Assembly (NCBI GenBank): GCA_026414565.1
Contig: JAOAIT010000007.1
Coordinates: 1-64,000 of the forward strand
Source of the DNA: Verrucomicrobiia bacterium
Lineage (GTDB): Bacteria; Verrucomicrobiota; Verrucomicrobiia; Limisphaerales; Fontisphaeraceae
Direction: 5' to 3'
DNA: 64,000 bases
Within the stretch, counting starts at the first letter, position 1, and each line of letters starts with the position of its first letter. Shown one piece after another: positions 26,501-35,368 of this stretch. The position numbers were made by a program, and so were the translations under genes. Under the pieces are notes generated by a model. That model was not told the DNA's origin. It made no database searches and was given only the letters and a program-made list of their open reading frames with translations.

Positions 26501-28969
26501 TTAGCTGTCCCGGACAGTGATGCCCAGGGTCTGCTTCAAGTGCGCCACCAGTTTTTCCTGGGCGGCGTTGACTTCGGCATCGGTGAGGGTGCGCTCGGGA
26601 TGCCGATAGGTAAAGGAGTAGGCCATGCTTTTCTGGCCCGCGGGCAGGTGGGCGCCGCGGTACACGTCAAACAGCTCCACCGCCTCCAGGTGCGGGGTTT
26701 TCGCCTTGCGCACGGCGTCCAGAACGGCGGCATGCGCCAGCTCCACCGGGGCCAGGAAGGCCAGGTCACGGCGCACGCTGGGGAAGGCCGGGAGGGGTTT
26801 GAATTGTTTGTCGGCGTTGCGGCGGCCCAGCAGTTCATCCACTTGCAGCTCGGCCAGGAGCACCGGCTGACGGACATCGTAGCGGCGGGCCACCACGGGG
26901 TGGAGCCAGCCCATTTCACCCAGCGGCACCTTGCCGCCCAGGAGCACCTCGGCCGATTCCACCCACAGGGCGGTGGGGTTGGCGCGCCGCGCAAAAGCCA
27001 CGGCGCGCAGGCCCAGGTGCTCAAAGAACTCTTCGAGCAGACCCTTCAAGTCGAATAGGTCTGCCTGGGCTTCGCGCTCCGGCCCTTCCCAGAAGCGCGG
27101 GGAGCGCTGGCCGGTCAGCGCCACTGCCACCCGCCATTCTTCGTGGATTTTGCCGTGGCGCAACTCAAAGACGCGGCCGATCTCAAAGAGAGCCACATCG
27201 GGGGTCTTGCGGTTGACGTTGTGTTGGAAGGCATGAATCAGCCCGGGCAGCAGGGAGGGGCGCAGGGCGTTCATGTCGCTGCTCAGCGGATTGGCGAGCC
27301 GCACCAGCCGCGCGGGATCCACGCCGTGGCATTCGGTTTCGCCCAGCAAGGTCTGGCCCTGGGCCTCGTGCAGGCCCAGGCCGGTGAGCAGACGGCGGAT
27401 CTCGCCCAGCTCGTCGTGGCGGCGGTCAAAGGGGTGGGTTCCCAGGGCACCGCGCGGCGGGGTGGCGGGGATTTTTTCCACGCCGTACAAGCGCGCGATC
27501 TCCTCGATCAAATCCACCTCCCGTTTCAAGTCCACGCGGAAGGAGGGGATTTGAAATACCAGCGGCGGCAGCGGCGCAGGCGGGGGAGCATCCACGGGCG
27601 TGGGCACGCGGCGGGATACTTTCAGGCCCAGGCCGACGAGCAGGCTTTCGCAGGTTTCGCGCGGGATGTCCACGCCCAGCAGGGCGCGGACTTTTTCCGG
27701 GCGCAGGCTGATGCTGCGCGGCGCGGCGGGCTGGGGGTAGGCATCCACCACGCCCCGGGCGAGGCGGCCGCCGGCGGTTTCCAGCATGAGCTGCGCGGCG
27801 CGGCGGCTGGCGTAATCGGTGATGCCAATATCGGCTCCGCGTTCAAAGCGGTAGGAGGCATCGGTGCGCAGCCCCAGTTTCTTGGCGGTGCGGCGGATGT
27901 TGGTGGGGTGGAAATACGCGCTTTCGAGGAGCACATCCACGGTCTGGTCGTTAATTTCGGTATTTTGCCCGCCCATGACGCCGGCCAGAGCGATGCCTTT
28001 GGCCGGGTCCGCAATCAGCAGGTTTTCGGTGGTCAGGGTGTGTTCCTGGCCGTCGAGGGTGATAAACTTTTCCCCCTCGGCCGCGCGGCGGACGATGATG
28101 GCGGGTTTGCCCTGCGCATCCCTGGCCAGCAGGTGATAATCGAAGGCGTGGAGCGGCTGGCCGGTTTCGAGCATGACATAATTGGTCACGTCCACCACGT
28201 TGTTGATGCTGCGCAGCCCCACTTTTTCCAAGGTATGGCGGAGCCAGTCAGGACTGGGGCCGATCTTGACGCCGAGAATGACGCGGGCGGTGTAGCGCGG
28301 ACAAAGCTCGGGGTCGGCAAGCGTGACGCTGACCAGCGCGTCCGCCGGCTGGGCGGCGTCCTCCGGCAGCTCCGGGATGGATGGGAGGCGGAGGGGGTTG
28401 CCGGTGAGCGCGCTGATTTCGCGGGCGATGCCCAGGACACTGTTCCAATCCGGGCGGTTGGGGGTGGTTTCGAGGTCATAAACCACATCCCCGCGGGCGC
28501 GGCCCAGGTACTCGGCAAACGGCTGGCCCACTTGGGCATCGGGGCGCAGGATGAGCAGCCCCTCGGACTCCTCAGCCAGGCCCAGCTCGCTGGGGGAGCA
28601 CATCATGCCGTGCGATTCCACGCCGCGGATTTTGCCCACTTTGATGGTGAACGGCTCCTGACCCGGTTTGGCGGGGAGGGTGTGGCCGGGCAGAATGAGC
28701 GGCACTTTGTCACCGGGCTGGAAGTTTTGCGCGCCGCAGACGATCTGGCGCTCGCCCCGGCCGTCGTGCACGCGGCACACGCTGAGCTTGTCGGCGTTGG
28801 GGTGTTTTTCGCGCGTGATGACCTGGGCCACCACGATGCCCTCGAATTCCCCCCCGATTTTCTCGATGCCCTCGACCTCCAGGCCGAGCATGGTGAGGCG
28901 CTCGGCCAGCTCCTCGGGCGACCAGTCAAAATCCACGTACTGTTTGAGCCAGTGGTAGGTCAGTTTCAT
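26501..28969 (-). CDS. pheT: Phenylalanine--tRNA ligase beta subunit
   Basis: The 822-residue beta subunit of the heterotetrameric PheRS has the bacterial domain order. An EMAP-like tRNA-binding domain (~40-150, with VCGAQNFQPGDKVPL) comes first, then the B3/B4 editing domain (~210-390) and B5 (~400-490). A catalytic-like core follows, then a C-terminal FDX-ACB anticodon-binding domain (~725-822, beginning FPSVRRDLAFL). Its length is normal and no damage is visible. It follows pheS by 20 bp, forming the usual pheST pair. Confidence 0.97.
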   Translation of the reverse strand: MKLTYHWLKQYVDFDWSPEELAERLTMLGLEVEGIEKIGGEFEGIVVAQVITREKHPNADKLSVCRVHDGRGERQIVCGAQNFQPGDKVPLILPGHTLPAKPGQEPFTIKVGKIRGVESHGMMCSPSELGLAEESEGLLILRPDAQVGQPFAEYLGRARGDVVYDLETTPNRPDWNSVLGIAREISALTGNPLRLPSIPELPEDAAQPADALVSVTLADPELCPRYTARVILGVKIGPSPDWLRHTLEKVGLRSINNVVDVTNYVMLETGQPLHAFDYHLLARDAQGKPAIIVRRAAEGEKFITLDGQEHTLTTENLLIADPAKGIALAGVMGGQNTEINDQTVDVLLESAYFHPTNIRRTAKKLGLRTDASYRFERGADIGITDYASRRAAQLMLETAGGRLARGVVDAYPQPAAPRSISLRPEKVRALLGVDIPRETCESLLVGLGLKVSRRVPTPVDAPPPAPLPPLVFQIPSFRVDLKREVDLIEEIARLYGVEKIPATPPRGALGTHPFDRRHDELGEIRRLLTGLGLHEAQGQTLLGETECHGVDPARLVRLANPLSSDMNALRPSLLPGLIHAFQHNVNRKTPDVALFEIGRVFELRHGKIHEEWRVAVALTGQRSPRFWEGPEREAQADLFDLKGLLEEFFEHLGLRAVAFARRANPTALWVESAEVLLGGKVPLGEMGWLHPVVARRYDVRQPVLLAELQVDELLGRRNADKQFKPLPAFPSVRRDLAFLAPVELAHAAVLDAVRKAKTPHLEAVELFDVYRGAHLPAGQKSMAYSFTYRHPERTLTDAEVNAAQEKLVAHLKQTLGITVRDS

Positions 28970-28989
28970 GAGAGAATAGAACAGCGGGT

Positions 28990-29994
28990 TTAGAACTGGC
29001 GCAGGAAGCGCAGATCGTTTTCGTAGAAAAGGCGGATGTCGGTGATGCCGTAGCGGAGCATGGCGATGCGTTCAATGCCGAAGCCGAAGGCCCAGCCGGT
29101 CCATTCTTCGGCGTCATAGCCCACGTTTTCAAACACCTGCGGATGCACCATGCCGCAGCCGGCGATTTCCAGCCAGTCCTTGCCCATGCGTTTGACCAGC
29201 GCGTTGCTGAAATCAATCTCGAAGCTCGGTTCGGTGTAGCTGAAATAGTGCGGGCGGAAGCGGATTTTGACATCGTCGCCCAGCACTTCGCGGAAGACAA
29301 ACTCGACGGTGCCCTTCAAGTCGCCCACCGTCACGCCCCGGTCCACGTACAAGCCCTCGATTTGATGGAAGGTCGGGTTGTGCGTCGCATCCGCGTTGTC
29401 CCGGCGGTACACCCGGCCTGGCACAACGATGCGGATGGGCGGGGGCATTTTTTCCATGACCCGGATTTGCACCGAGGAGGTGTGCGTGCGCAGCAGCGGC
29501 CGCCCGTGGGCTTCCAGGTAAAACGTGTCCTGCGTGTCGCGCGCCGGGTGATCGGCCGGCGTGTTCAGGGCGTCAAAGCAGTGGTAATCATCTTCCACCT
29601 CGGGGCCATCGGCCACCACAAAGCCCAGCTTGCGGAAGCTGCGGACGATGTCCTCGGTGACCTGGGTCAGCGGATGCAACCGGCCCAGGGGGCGCCGGCG
29701 TCCAGGCAGGGTGAGATCGGTGGGTTCTTTGGGCAGGGCGGCCTGGAGTTCCAGTTCGCTGCGGCGGGCGGCCAGGGCGGCTTCCAGCTCGGCCTTGGCC
29801 TCATTGATGGCCTTGCCGGCGGCGGGTTTTTGCTCCTTGGGCAGCGTGCCGAGTTGCTTCATCAGCGCGGTGAAGCGGCCCTGGGCGCCCAGATAAGCGC
29901 CTTTGGCCTGCTCGAGAGCCGCCAGATTGGGGGCCGCCGCAAAATCCGCCAGGGCGGCCGCTTTTAGTGGTGCGATGTCATCCATTAAACCCAT
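28990..29994 (-). CDS. pheS: Phenylalanine--tRNA ligase alpha subunit
   Basis: This 334-residue class II synthetase subunit carries the active site that charges tRNA-Phe. Motif 2 (GRVYRRDNADATHNPTFHQ) and motif 3 (AFGFGIERIAMLRYGI) are intact, and the N-terminal coiled coil (~1-95) that binds tRNA is present. The start is ATG at 29994 (MGLMDD). It lies 176 bp after rplT, separated by an intrinsic terminator, so pheST may use its own promoter in that gap as well as read-through. Confidence 0.97.
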   Translation of the reverse strand: MGLMDDIAPLKAAALADFAAAPNLAALEQAKGAYLGAQGRFTALMKQLGTLPKEQKPAAGKAINEAKAELEAALAARRSELELQAALPKEPTDLTLPGRRRPLGRLHPLTQVTEDIVRSFRKLGFVVADGPEVEDDYHCFDALNTPADHPARDTQDTFYLEAHGRPLLRTHTSSVQIRVMEKMPPPIRIVVPGRVYRRDNADATHNPTFHQIEGLYVDRGVTVGDLKGTVEFVFREVLGDDVKIRFRPHYFSYTEPSFEIDFSNALVKRMGKDWLEIAGCGMVHPQVFENVGYDAEEWTGWAFGFGIERIAMLRYGITDIRLFYENDLRFLRQF

Positions 29995-30095
29995 AAGTCA
30001 GCCTGCGCGTTATGCGCCAAAAAATCAGGTTTGGACAGGAAAAAGATGTTCCGGGTCAAGACCGTGGTTCCTCTGGCGCCGTTGCCTTTACAAAT

Positions 30096-30128
30096 GGCAA
30101 AACGGGCGTCCCGGTGGGGGCGCCCGTT
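30096..30128 (-). terminator. Intrinsic terminator after rplT
   Basis: On the minus strand AACGGGCG (30128-30121) and CGCCCGTT (30108-30101) form an 8-bp GC-rich stem with a 12-nt loop, followed by a short T-run (TTTT). It lies 43 bp after the rplT stop and could end or attenuate the rpmI-rplT transcript before pheST. Confidence 0.7.
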
Positions 30129-30170
30129 GGGCACGCGGCGCGATGCCGGCCGCGGAAAGCGGGGGCTGAA

Positions 30171-30542
30171 TCAACCTTTGACGCCCTTGGCCTGAAGGGC
30201 CGCGCGGGCGGTGGTGACCAGTTCATTGAAGGCGGCCGCATCGGTGGCCGCCAGGTCGGCGATGATCTTGCGATCCAGAGCCACCTTGGCGGCTTTCAGG
30301 CCCTCCATGAAACGGGCATAGGTGAGGCCGGCGGCGCGGGCCGCCGCGTTGATGCGGATTTGCCACAGGTAGCGGAACTCGCGTTTCTTGCGGCGGCGGT
30401 CACGGTAGGCGTATTGCCGGCCGTGGTCCACGGCGTCGGAGGCGTAACGATAAAGTTTGGAGCGCCGCATGCGGAAGCCTTTGGCGGCTTGCAGCATGCG
30501 GGAACGGCGCTTCCGGGAGGCTGGAGCATTCGTTGCACGCAT
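30171..30542 (-). CDS. rplT: 50S ribosomal protein L20
   Basis: The 123-residue basic protein is a typical L20, an early assembly protein of the large subunit. It contains RKRRSRMLQAAKGF near the N-terminus and KKREFRYLWQIRINAAAR, the most conserved L20 stretch. Its length is normal. It follows rpmI by 55 bp, the usual order. Confidence 0.97.
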   Translation of the reverse strand: MRATNAPASRKRRSRMLQAAKGFRMRRSKLYRYASDAVDHGRQYAYRDRRRKKREFRYLWQIRINAAARAAGLTYARFMEGLKAAKVALDRKIIADLAATDAAAFNELVTTARAALQAKGVKG

Positions 30543-30597
30543 AGCGATCGAATCAGTAAATCAGGATTGCAGCATGGCTTGGCCGTCCTTTGGCCGG

Positions 30598-30813
30598 TCA
30601 ACCCCGGTGATCAAAGGGCAGGCTGGCCAGAACGCGGTGGGCATCGGTCGGCGGCACCACCGCAGGCTTGCCAAGCATCCGCCGGCGTTTGGGGCTTTTG
30701 GTTTGCAGCAGGTGCCGGCGCCCGGCGCGCGCACGCAACACCTTGCCGGTGGCCGTAATCTTGAACCGCTTGGCCACGGATTTCTTGGTCTTTATGCCTT
30801 TTGGACGACGCAT
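30598..30813 (-). CDS. rpmI: 50S ribosomal protein L35
   Basis: The 71-residue protein shows the L35 signature GIKTKKSVAKRFKITATGKV and a basic RRHLLQTKSPKRRRML stretch. The ATG at 30813 is chosen; an upstream in-frame start at 30909 adds a non-conserved sequence. In most bacteria infC (IF-3) lies directly upstream, but here the next gene is an unrelated secreted protein, so infC must be elsewhere. Confidence 0.96.
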   Translation of the reverse strand: MRRPKGIKTKKSVAKRFKITATGKVLRARAGRRHLLQTKSPKRRRMLGKPAVVPPTDAHRVLASLPFDHRG

Positions 30814-30943
30814 AACAGGCTCTCTTTCGTACCAATAAAAGAGCGGGGAATATACGCACCCGCGGAGAAGCTGGCAAGTGTTATTTGGAGATTTTTGGCC
30901 GGGCCTCAAACTCCCGCCTTAAAGATGGGTAAAGGGGGCCGTT

Positions 30944-33643
30944 TTATTCCTGGGTCAACGCTCGATAAAAGCGCCGTGGCCGGCCGGGCGCGGCAGTGTC
31001 GAGAAGCTCGGTGGAATCGGTGGTGGCGGTGAAGTTGGTCCAGGTCTGCCATCGCACCAAATCCTCGGAATATTGCAGGGTGTAGGTTTTGTTGGGGGCG
31101 AGGGCCAGCCGCAGGCGAAAGCCGTGCGTGCGGATTTGCTGGCGCTCCGCCAGGTCTGAGGGCGAATGCAAACGCAGCGCGGTGCGCACACTGAACAGGG
31201 GGCTGAAGCCCTCGTGGGCTGCGCCATCAGCGACGCGGATTTGCGCGGCACTGGCGGGCCGGCCCACGGTAACAGTGCCCACGGCCAATCCCTTGGAAAA
31301 CTGTGCCGGGAAATTCAGGTTGGCGGGCAAGGTGGAGAGTTTTTCGCCGGTTACCACCAGGTCCACCAGCGGCCACTTGAGGTTGCTGGCGGCGGTGGTG
31401 GGGAAAACATTTCCATTGCCCAGGTAGGCGGCCTGGATGGTGCCAAACGCAAAGCTGGCGGGAAGGTCTGAGCGGTAATAGCCCTGACCGGAGGTGATAT
31501 AAACTCCGACACGGTAAGTCTGGCCCGCGGTGAGCCAGACGGGTTGGGCCAGGGCGGTTTCCCTCCAGGTGCCGTTCTGACTGGTCACCGGCTGGGAGAA
31601 CAGCAGGTTGCCCTGCTGATCCCAGAGTGAAACCTGGGTGCCGCAATAATGGCGGACATGGCTTACCTGGAGATTGTTGGTGGGGGTGAAGGCGTAGCCC
31701 AGCGTCAGCCCGGAGGCGTTCAGGGCGCCGGAATGTTGCGGCTGCCCCAGCAGGTTGGTGCTCACCTGGGTGTAACCGTGCACGCTGAAGGTGGCCGAGC
31801 CTTCAAAATTCATCACCCGGTTGTTCCAGGAATCCAGCGCGATGACGCGCACTCCGAGGGGTTCGCCGACGTAGGCGTTAGGGTTGCCCAGCTCCACGAC
31901 GAACCGGGAAAGGCTGCCATACTCGAGCACGGTGATTTGGGCCACCTGGCTGGTGGCTTTGCCGAATTGATTGCTGGCCACCAGATAATAGGCGCCTGCA
32001 TGGGGCAAATCCACCGCCGCCACAGAATAGGTGGAGGTATGGACACCCGGCAGGAGGGCGCCGTTTTTGTACCAAAAATAAGACAAAGGCAGGCCGCCCT
32101 GCACCGAGGACTGCAACTGGAGGGGCATCCCTCGCACCAGGGAGGCGGACTGGGGCTGGCTCGCAAACACCGGCGGCGCCCGCACAATGAGCAAGGCCTC
32201 ACCGGATTGAACGGTGCCTGCGGCGTTGCTCACGCGCACGCTGTACCGGCCGCCGTCCTCCAGACGCACGGCCGCGATCTGATAACTGGCTGACGTGGCG
32301 CCGGTGATGGGAGCCCCATCCTTGAACCACTGGTAACTTAACGGGGAGGAACCGCTGGCCGTGATGGAAAACGTGGCCGGCTGTCCCAGGTCCACCGTCA
32401 GATTTTGCAAGGACTGTTCCAATCGCGGCGGGGTCAAGACGGTGAGCGTTGCGGCGGCGCTGGTCACGGAGCCACCGGCATTGCTCACCTGCACGGTGTA
32501 GTTGCCCTGGTGCGCCGGGGTGGCCGAAGCGATGCTGTACGTGCTGGTTACGGCGCCGGCAATGGGCACACCATCCTTGAACCATTGATAATTCAAGGTT
32601 CCGCTGCCGCTGACCTGGACGCTGAAGGTCACGGCCTGGCCGGCGGCCACAGTCTGGCTTTGCGGCGCCTGGGTGATCAGGGGAGGGCTGGCACTGGTGG
32701 TGTCTGATAAATCCGGAATGCCATCGCCGTCGGTGTCATTGTTGTCAATGATGAGCAAATGGTTGTATTCGTAATCCACCCAGGAGGTAGCCGTATTGCC
32801 ATCGCTCATGGTGAAGCGCCCGTAGTAAGTGTTGCCGCGCCGGGATAGAGTGAAGCCGTAAACCGTGACGGATCGTCCGGTGCTGTTGGTCATTTGAAAG
32901 GAGGAGACGGTGAGCTGATTGGCATTAACAATCTGGTACGTGGCCGTGCCGCTGACGGTCAAGGCGCCGTCAAATTGCACCCCGGAGATGAATACGGTGC
33001 GGTTGTTGAGGTTATAGCGAATCGTCCCCAGGGTGCCGACGCTGTTGAAGGCGCCGCTCACGCTAACCCCTTCGGAGGAAGTCACGCTGTAGGAGCCCCG
33101 ATAGGAGTTGGCGGAGCGATTGATGGCTCCACTGACACTGGCCGTCATGGTGCCCACGCCCACCTGGGTCTCGCGCACCGTGCCGGAAAGCGTCAGGGAG
33201 GCGGATTTGCGGATGTCAATGAAATCAGGCAAATCGTCCTGGTCAGAGTCGGTGGAAGGCACGGTGAGGGTTAAGGTGCCATATCCATAATAACGGCTTT
33301 GCGGCACATAATAGGCATCGTAGTCACTGAGGTAAGTTTGGGAATACATGGAGGAGGGCTTGATCTCCCCACTGTATTTATTGTTTTCCTGCCGGGCCCA
33401 AGTGTCTCGCCCGTCGTAGGTGCTGAAGTAATAGCGCTGGCCGTTTGGGCTGTTACCTGGTTCCAGCAGCAAACTCAGCGAATGGTGGTAATAACTGGCT
33501 GTCCGTTCCTGGGCGCGGGCATTCATGGCCATGCCCCCCAGCCAGGCGGTGGTCAGGGCTATGAGGGCTGAGATTTGCAATAAAGCATCCCAAGGTGAAC
33601 CGATGGAACGACCGTCAGAGTTAAAAACGCTGGCCCTCTTCAT
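30944..33643 (-). CDS. Large secreted protein with Ig-like repeats
   Basis: The 899-residue protein has a long N-terminal signal segment (hydrophobic ~20-45, ending near NARAQ). A beta-rich region of unknown family (~55-300) holds two calcium-type DxDxDxxPD motifs (DSDQDDLPD, DTDGDGIPD). Three Ig-like domains follow (~320-405, ~407-490, ~492-577) with the recurring YQWFKDG and Y-x-V-x-V-S-N signatures. Residues ~635-740 look like a DUF4082-type beta domain. The C-terminus (YTLQYSEDLVRWQTW ... RRFYRA) resembles the last domain of the six-repeat protein at 49.4 kb. It is probably a cell-surface or secreted binding protein. Confidence 0.85.
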   Translation of the reverse strand: MKRASVFNSDGRSIGSPWDALLQISALIALTTAWLGGMAMNARAQERTASYYHHSLSLLLEPGNSPNGQRYYFSTYDGRDTWARQENNKYSGEIKPSSMYSQTYLSDYDAYYVPQSRYYGYGTLTLTVPSTDSDQDDLPDFIDIRKSASLTLSGTVRETQVGVGTMTASVSGAINRSANSYRGSYSVTSSEGVSVSGAFNSVGTLGTIRYNLNNRTVFISGVQFDGALTVSGTATYQIVNANQLTVSSFQMTNSTGRSVTVYGFTLSRRGNTYYGRFTMSDGNTATSWVDYEYNHLLIIDNNDTDGDGIPDLSDTTSASPPLITQAPQSQTVAAGQAVTFSVQVSGSGTLNYQWFKDGVPIAGAVTSTYSIASATPAHQGNYTVQVSNAGGSVTSAAATLTVLTPPRLEQSLQNLTVDLGQPATFSITASGSSPLSYQWFKDGAPITGATSASYQIAAVRLEDGGRYSVRVSNAAGTVQSGEALLIVRAPPVFASQPQSASLVRGMPLQLQSSVQGGLPLSYFWYKNGALLPGVHTSTYSVAAVDLPHAGAYYLVASNQFGKATSQVAQITVLEYGSLSRFVVELGNPNAYVGEPLGVRVIALDSWNNRVMNFEGSATFSVHGYTQVSTNLLGQPQHSGALNASGLTLGYAFTPTNNLQVSHVRHYCGTQVSLWDQQGNLLFSQPVTSQNGTWRETALAQPVWLTAGQTYRVGVYITSGQGYYRSDLPASFAFGTIQAAYLGNGNVFPTTAASNLKWPLVDLVVTGEKLSTLPANLNFPAQFSKGLAVGTVTVGRPASAAQIRVADGAAHEGFSPLFSVRTALRLHSPSDLAERQQIRTHGFRLRLALAPNKTYTLQYSEDLVRWQTWTNFTATTDSTELLDTAAPGRPRRFYRALTQE

Positions 33644-33673
33644 AAGCTTCTGGTTTTGGTTGTGACAAGGTGA

Positions 33674-33695
33674 GACAAATTATTTCTAATTTGTC
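33674..33695. promoter_or_regulatory. Perfect 9-bp inverted repeat upstream of the Ig-repeat gene
   Basis: GACAAATTA (33674-33682) and TAATTTGTC (33687-33695) form a perfect palindrome with a 4-nt centre, 30 bp upstream of the minus-strand Ig-repeat gene. It is AT-rich in a GC-rich genome. It could be an operator or an mRNA hairpin; there is no evidence for which. Confidence 0.45.
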
Positions 33696-33915
33696 AAGCA
33701 TGAACGGTGCAAAGCGTGCCTCCCGGCGGTGACGCTTGATGCATACCCAAACGGGGGTGTGCCTCCCCAAGCTTCGGCTTCTTCAGGTTAAAGAAGGTGG
33801 CGTAGAGTTTTGTTGCAAGACAATCTCCAGGGAAAGGAGGGCACCAGTGCCGTGGCGCCGGGAGCCCTGCTCGTTTTGGCATTGCTTGGAGGCTGGTGCG
33901 GATTAGAGTGAGGGC

Positions 33916-35349
33916 ATGAAAGCCATGTTACAGACCTCGTCTTCCTCGCGTCGTGCCTTTCTAAAAACTGCCGCCCTGGGCGCGGCGGGTGTGTGGCTTG
34001 CGCCACGTATTTATGCGCAGGCCGCCGGCGCCAACGAAACCATCCGGGTGGCTGTCGTCGGCCTGAATGGCCGCGGCGCCAGTCACATCAGTGAATTCAA
34101 CAAACTGCCCGGGGTGCGCGTGGTGGCCCTGTGCGATGTGGATTTGAAAGTGCTGGAGGCGCGGGCGCAGAAGCTGGAGGGGGTGCAGAAATATCAGGAT
34201 TTGCGCAAGATGTTGGAGAGCCGGGAGATTGATGTGGTGTCCATCGCCACCACCAATCACTGGCATGCGCTGGCCACCCTTTGGGCCTGTCAGGCCGGCA
34301 AGGATGTGTATGTGGAAAAGCCCTGCAGTCATAACGTGTTCGAGGGGCGCCAGTGTGTGGCGGCGGCGCGCAAGTACAACCGCATTGTGCAGCATGGCAC
34401 GCAGCGGCGTGCCGGCGGGGATGTGCGCATGGTGGCGCTGGCCAAAAGCGGGGTGTATGGCAGGCTGCTGGTGGCCAAGGGGTATTGTTGCAAACCGCGC
34501 TGGAGCATCGGCTTCAAGCCGGTGGAGGAGCCGCCGGCGGGCCTGGATTTTGATCTCTGGCTGGGGCCCGCCCCCCGGCAGCCGTTTCACCGCAACCTGG
34601 TGCATTACAACTGGCATTGGTTCTGGGATTTCGGCAACGGCGACATTGGCAACCAGGGCGTGCACGAGATGGACGTGGCGCGCTGGGTTATTGGGGGCAC
34701 GCTGCCGCGCTCGGTCATCAGCCTGGGCGGGCGCTACGTGGAGGGCGAAGGGCACAAAGATCAGGGGCAGACCCCCAATCAAATGGTGACGGTGCTGGAT
34801 TTTGATGGCACGCTGCTTTTGTTTGAAACGCGCGGCCTGGTGGGCAAGCTCAAGGAATATCCCAACAAAGTGGCCAATGAATATTTCTTCGAGGCCGGGG
34901 TGGTCAAGGACGGCAAGTTTTTCCCCAAGGGCAAGACCGAGGGGGAACCCCTGGCCAAGGTGGATGCGCCGTCACGGTCGGGCAATATCTTTGCCAATTT
35001 CCTTGAGTGCGTGCGCAGCCGCAACCGCGAGAAACTGCATGCGGACATTCTGGAAGGCCATTTTTCGAGCGCCTGCTGCCATTTGGGCAACATCTCCTAT
35101 CGCCTGGCCAAGGAGCGGCCGTTTGAGAAGCCCAAGGATTTCAGCGACAACGAAGTTGTGGGCGAGAGCATCATGACGGTGCTGGAAAACACGAGGGCGA
35201 TCGGCGTGGAGCCGGAGAAGGCCACGTTGTGGGTGGGGCCAAAACTCAACTTCGATCCGCAAAAAGAGAGATTTATAGGCAGCCCGGAGGCTGACCGCCT
35301 GTTGACCCGCGAGTATCGCGCACCCTACGTCGTGCCGGAAAAGGTGTAG
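33916..35349 (+). CDS. Tat-exported Gfo/Idh/MocA family oxidoreductase
   Basis: The 477-residue protein starts with a twin-arginine signal (SSRRAFLKTAALGAAG, cleaved near IYAQA), so it is folded with its cofactor and then exported. A Rossmann NAD(P)-binding domain follows (VAVVGLNGRGASH; acidic VALCDVD) and then the family motif VEKPCSHN. The C-terminal domain has the DFGNGDIGNQGVHEMDVARW stretch typical of secreted Planctomycetes/Verrucomicrobia members. The substrate is probably a sugar or cyclitol; none can be read from sequence. It has a purine-rich ribosome-binding stretch (gaggg) before ATG 33916. Confidence 0.93.
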   Translation: MKAMLQTSSSSRRAFLKTAALGAAGVWLAPRIYAQAAGANETIRVAVVGLNGRGASHISEFNKLPGVRVVALCDVDLKVLEARAQKLEGVQKYQDLRKMLESREIDVVSIATTNHWHALATLWACQAGKDVYVEKPCSHNVFEGRQCVAAARKYNRIVQHGTQRRAGGDVRMVALAKSGVYGRLLVAKGYCCKPRWSIGFKPVEEPPAGLDFDLWLGPAPRQPFHRNLVHYNWHWFWDFGNGDIGNQGVHEMDVARWVIGGTLPRSVISLGGRYVEGEGHKDQGQTPNQMVTVLDFDGTLLLFETRGLVGKLKEYPNKVANEYFFEAGVVKDGKFFPKGKTEGEPLAKVDAPSRSGNIFANFLECVRSRNREKLHADILEGHFSSACCHLGNISYRLAKERPFEKPKDFSDNEVVGESIMTVLENTRAIGVEPEKATLWVGPKLNFDPQKERFIGSPEADRLLTREYRAPYVVPEKV

Positions 35350-35368
35350 CTGGCGCCGCCGGTTGGGC

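Noticed and set aside
25298-27058. A 586-codon plus-strand frame opposite the ankyrin gene and the end of pheT
   Set aside because: The ankyrin and PheT signatures on the other strand explain it fully.
27143-28993. A 616-codon plus-strand frame opposite pheT
   Set aside because: PheT is clear on the minus strand; the frame is a shadow.
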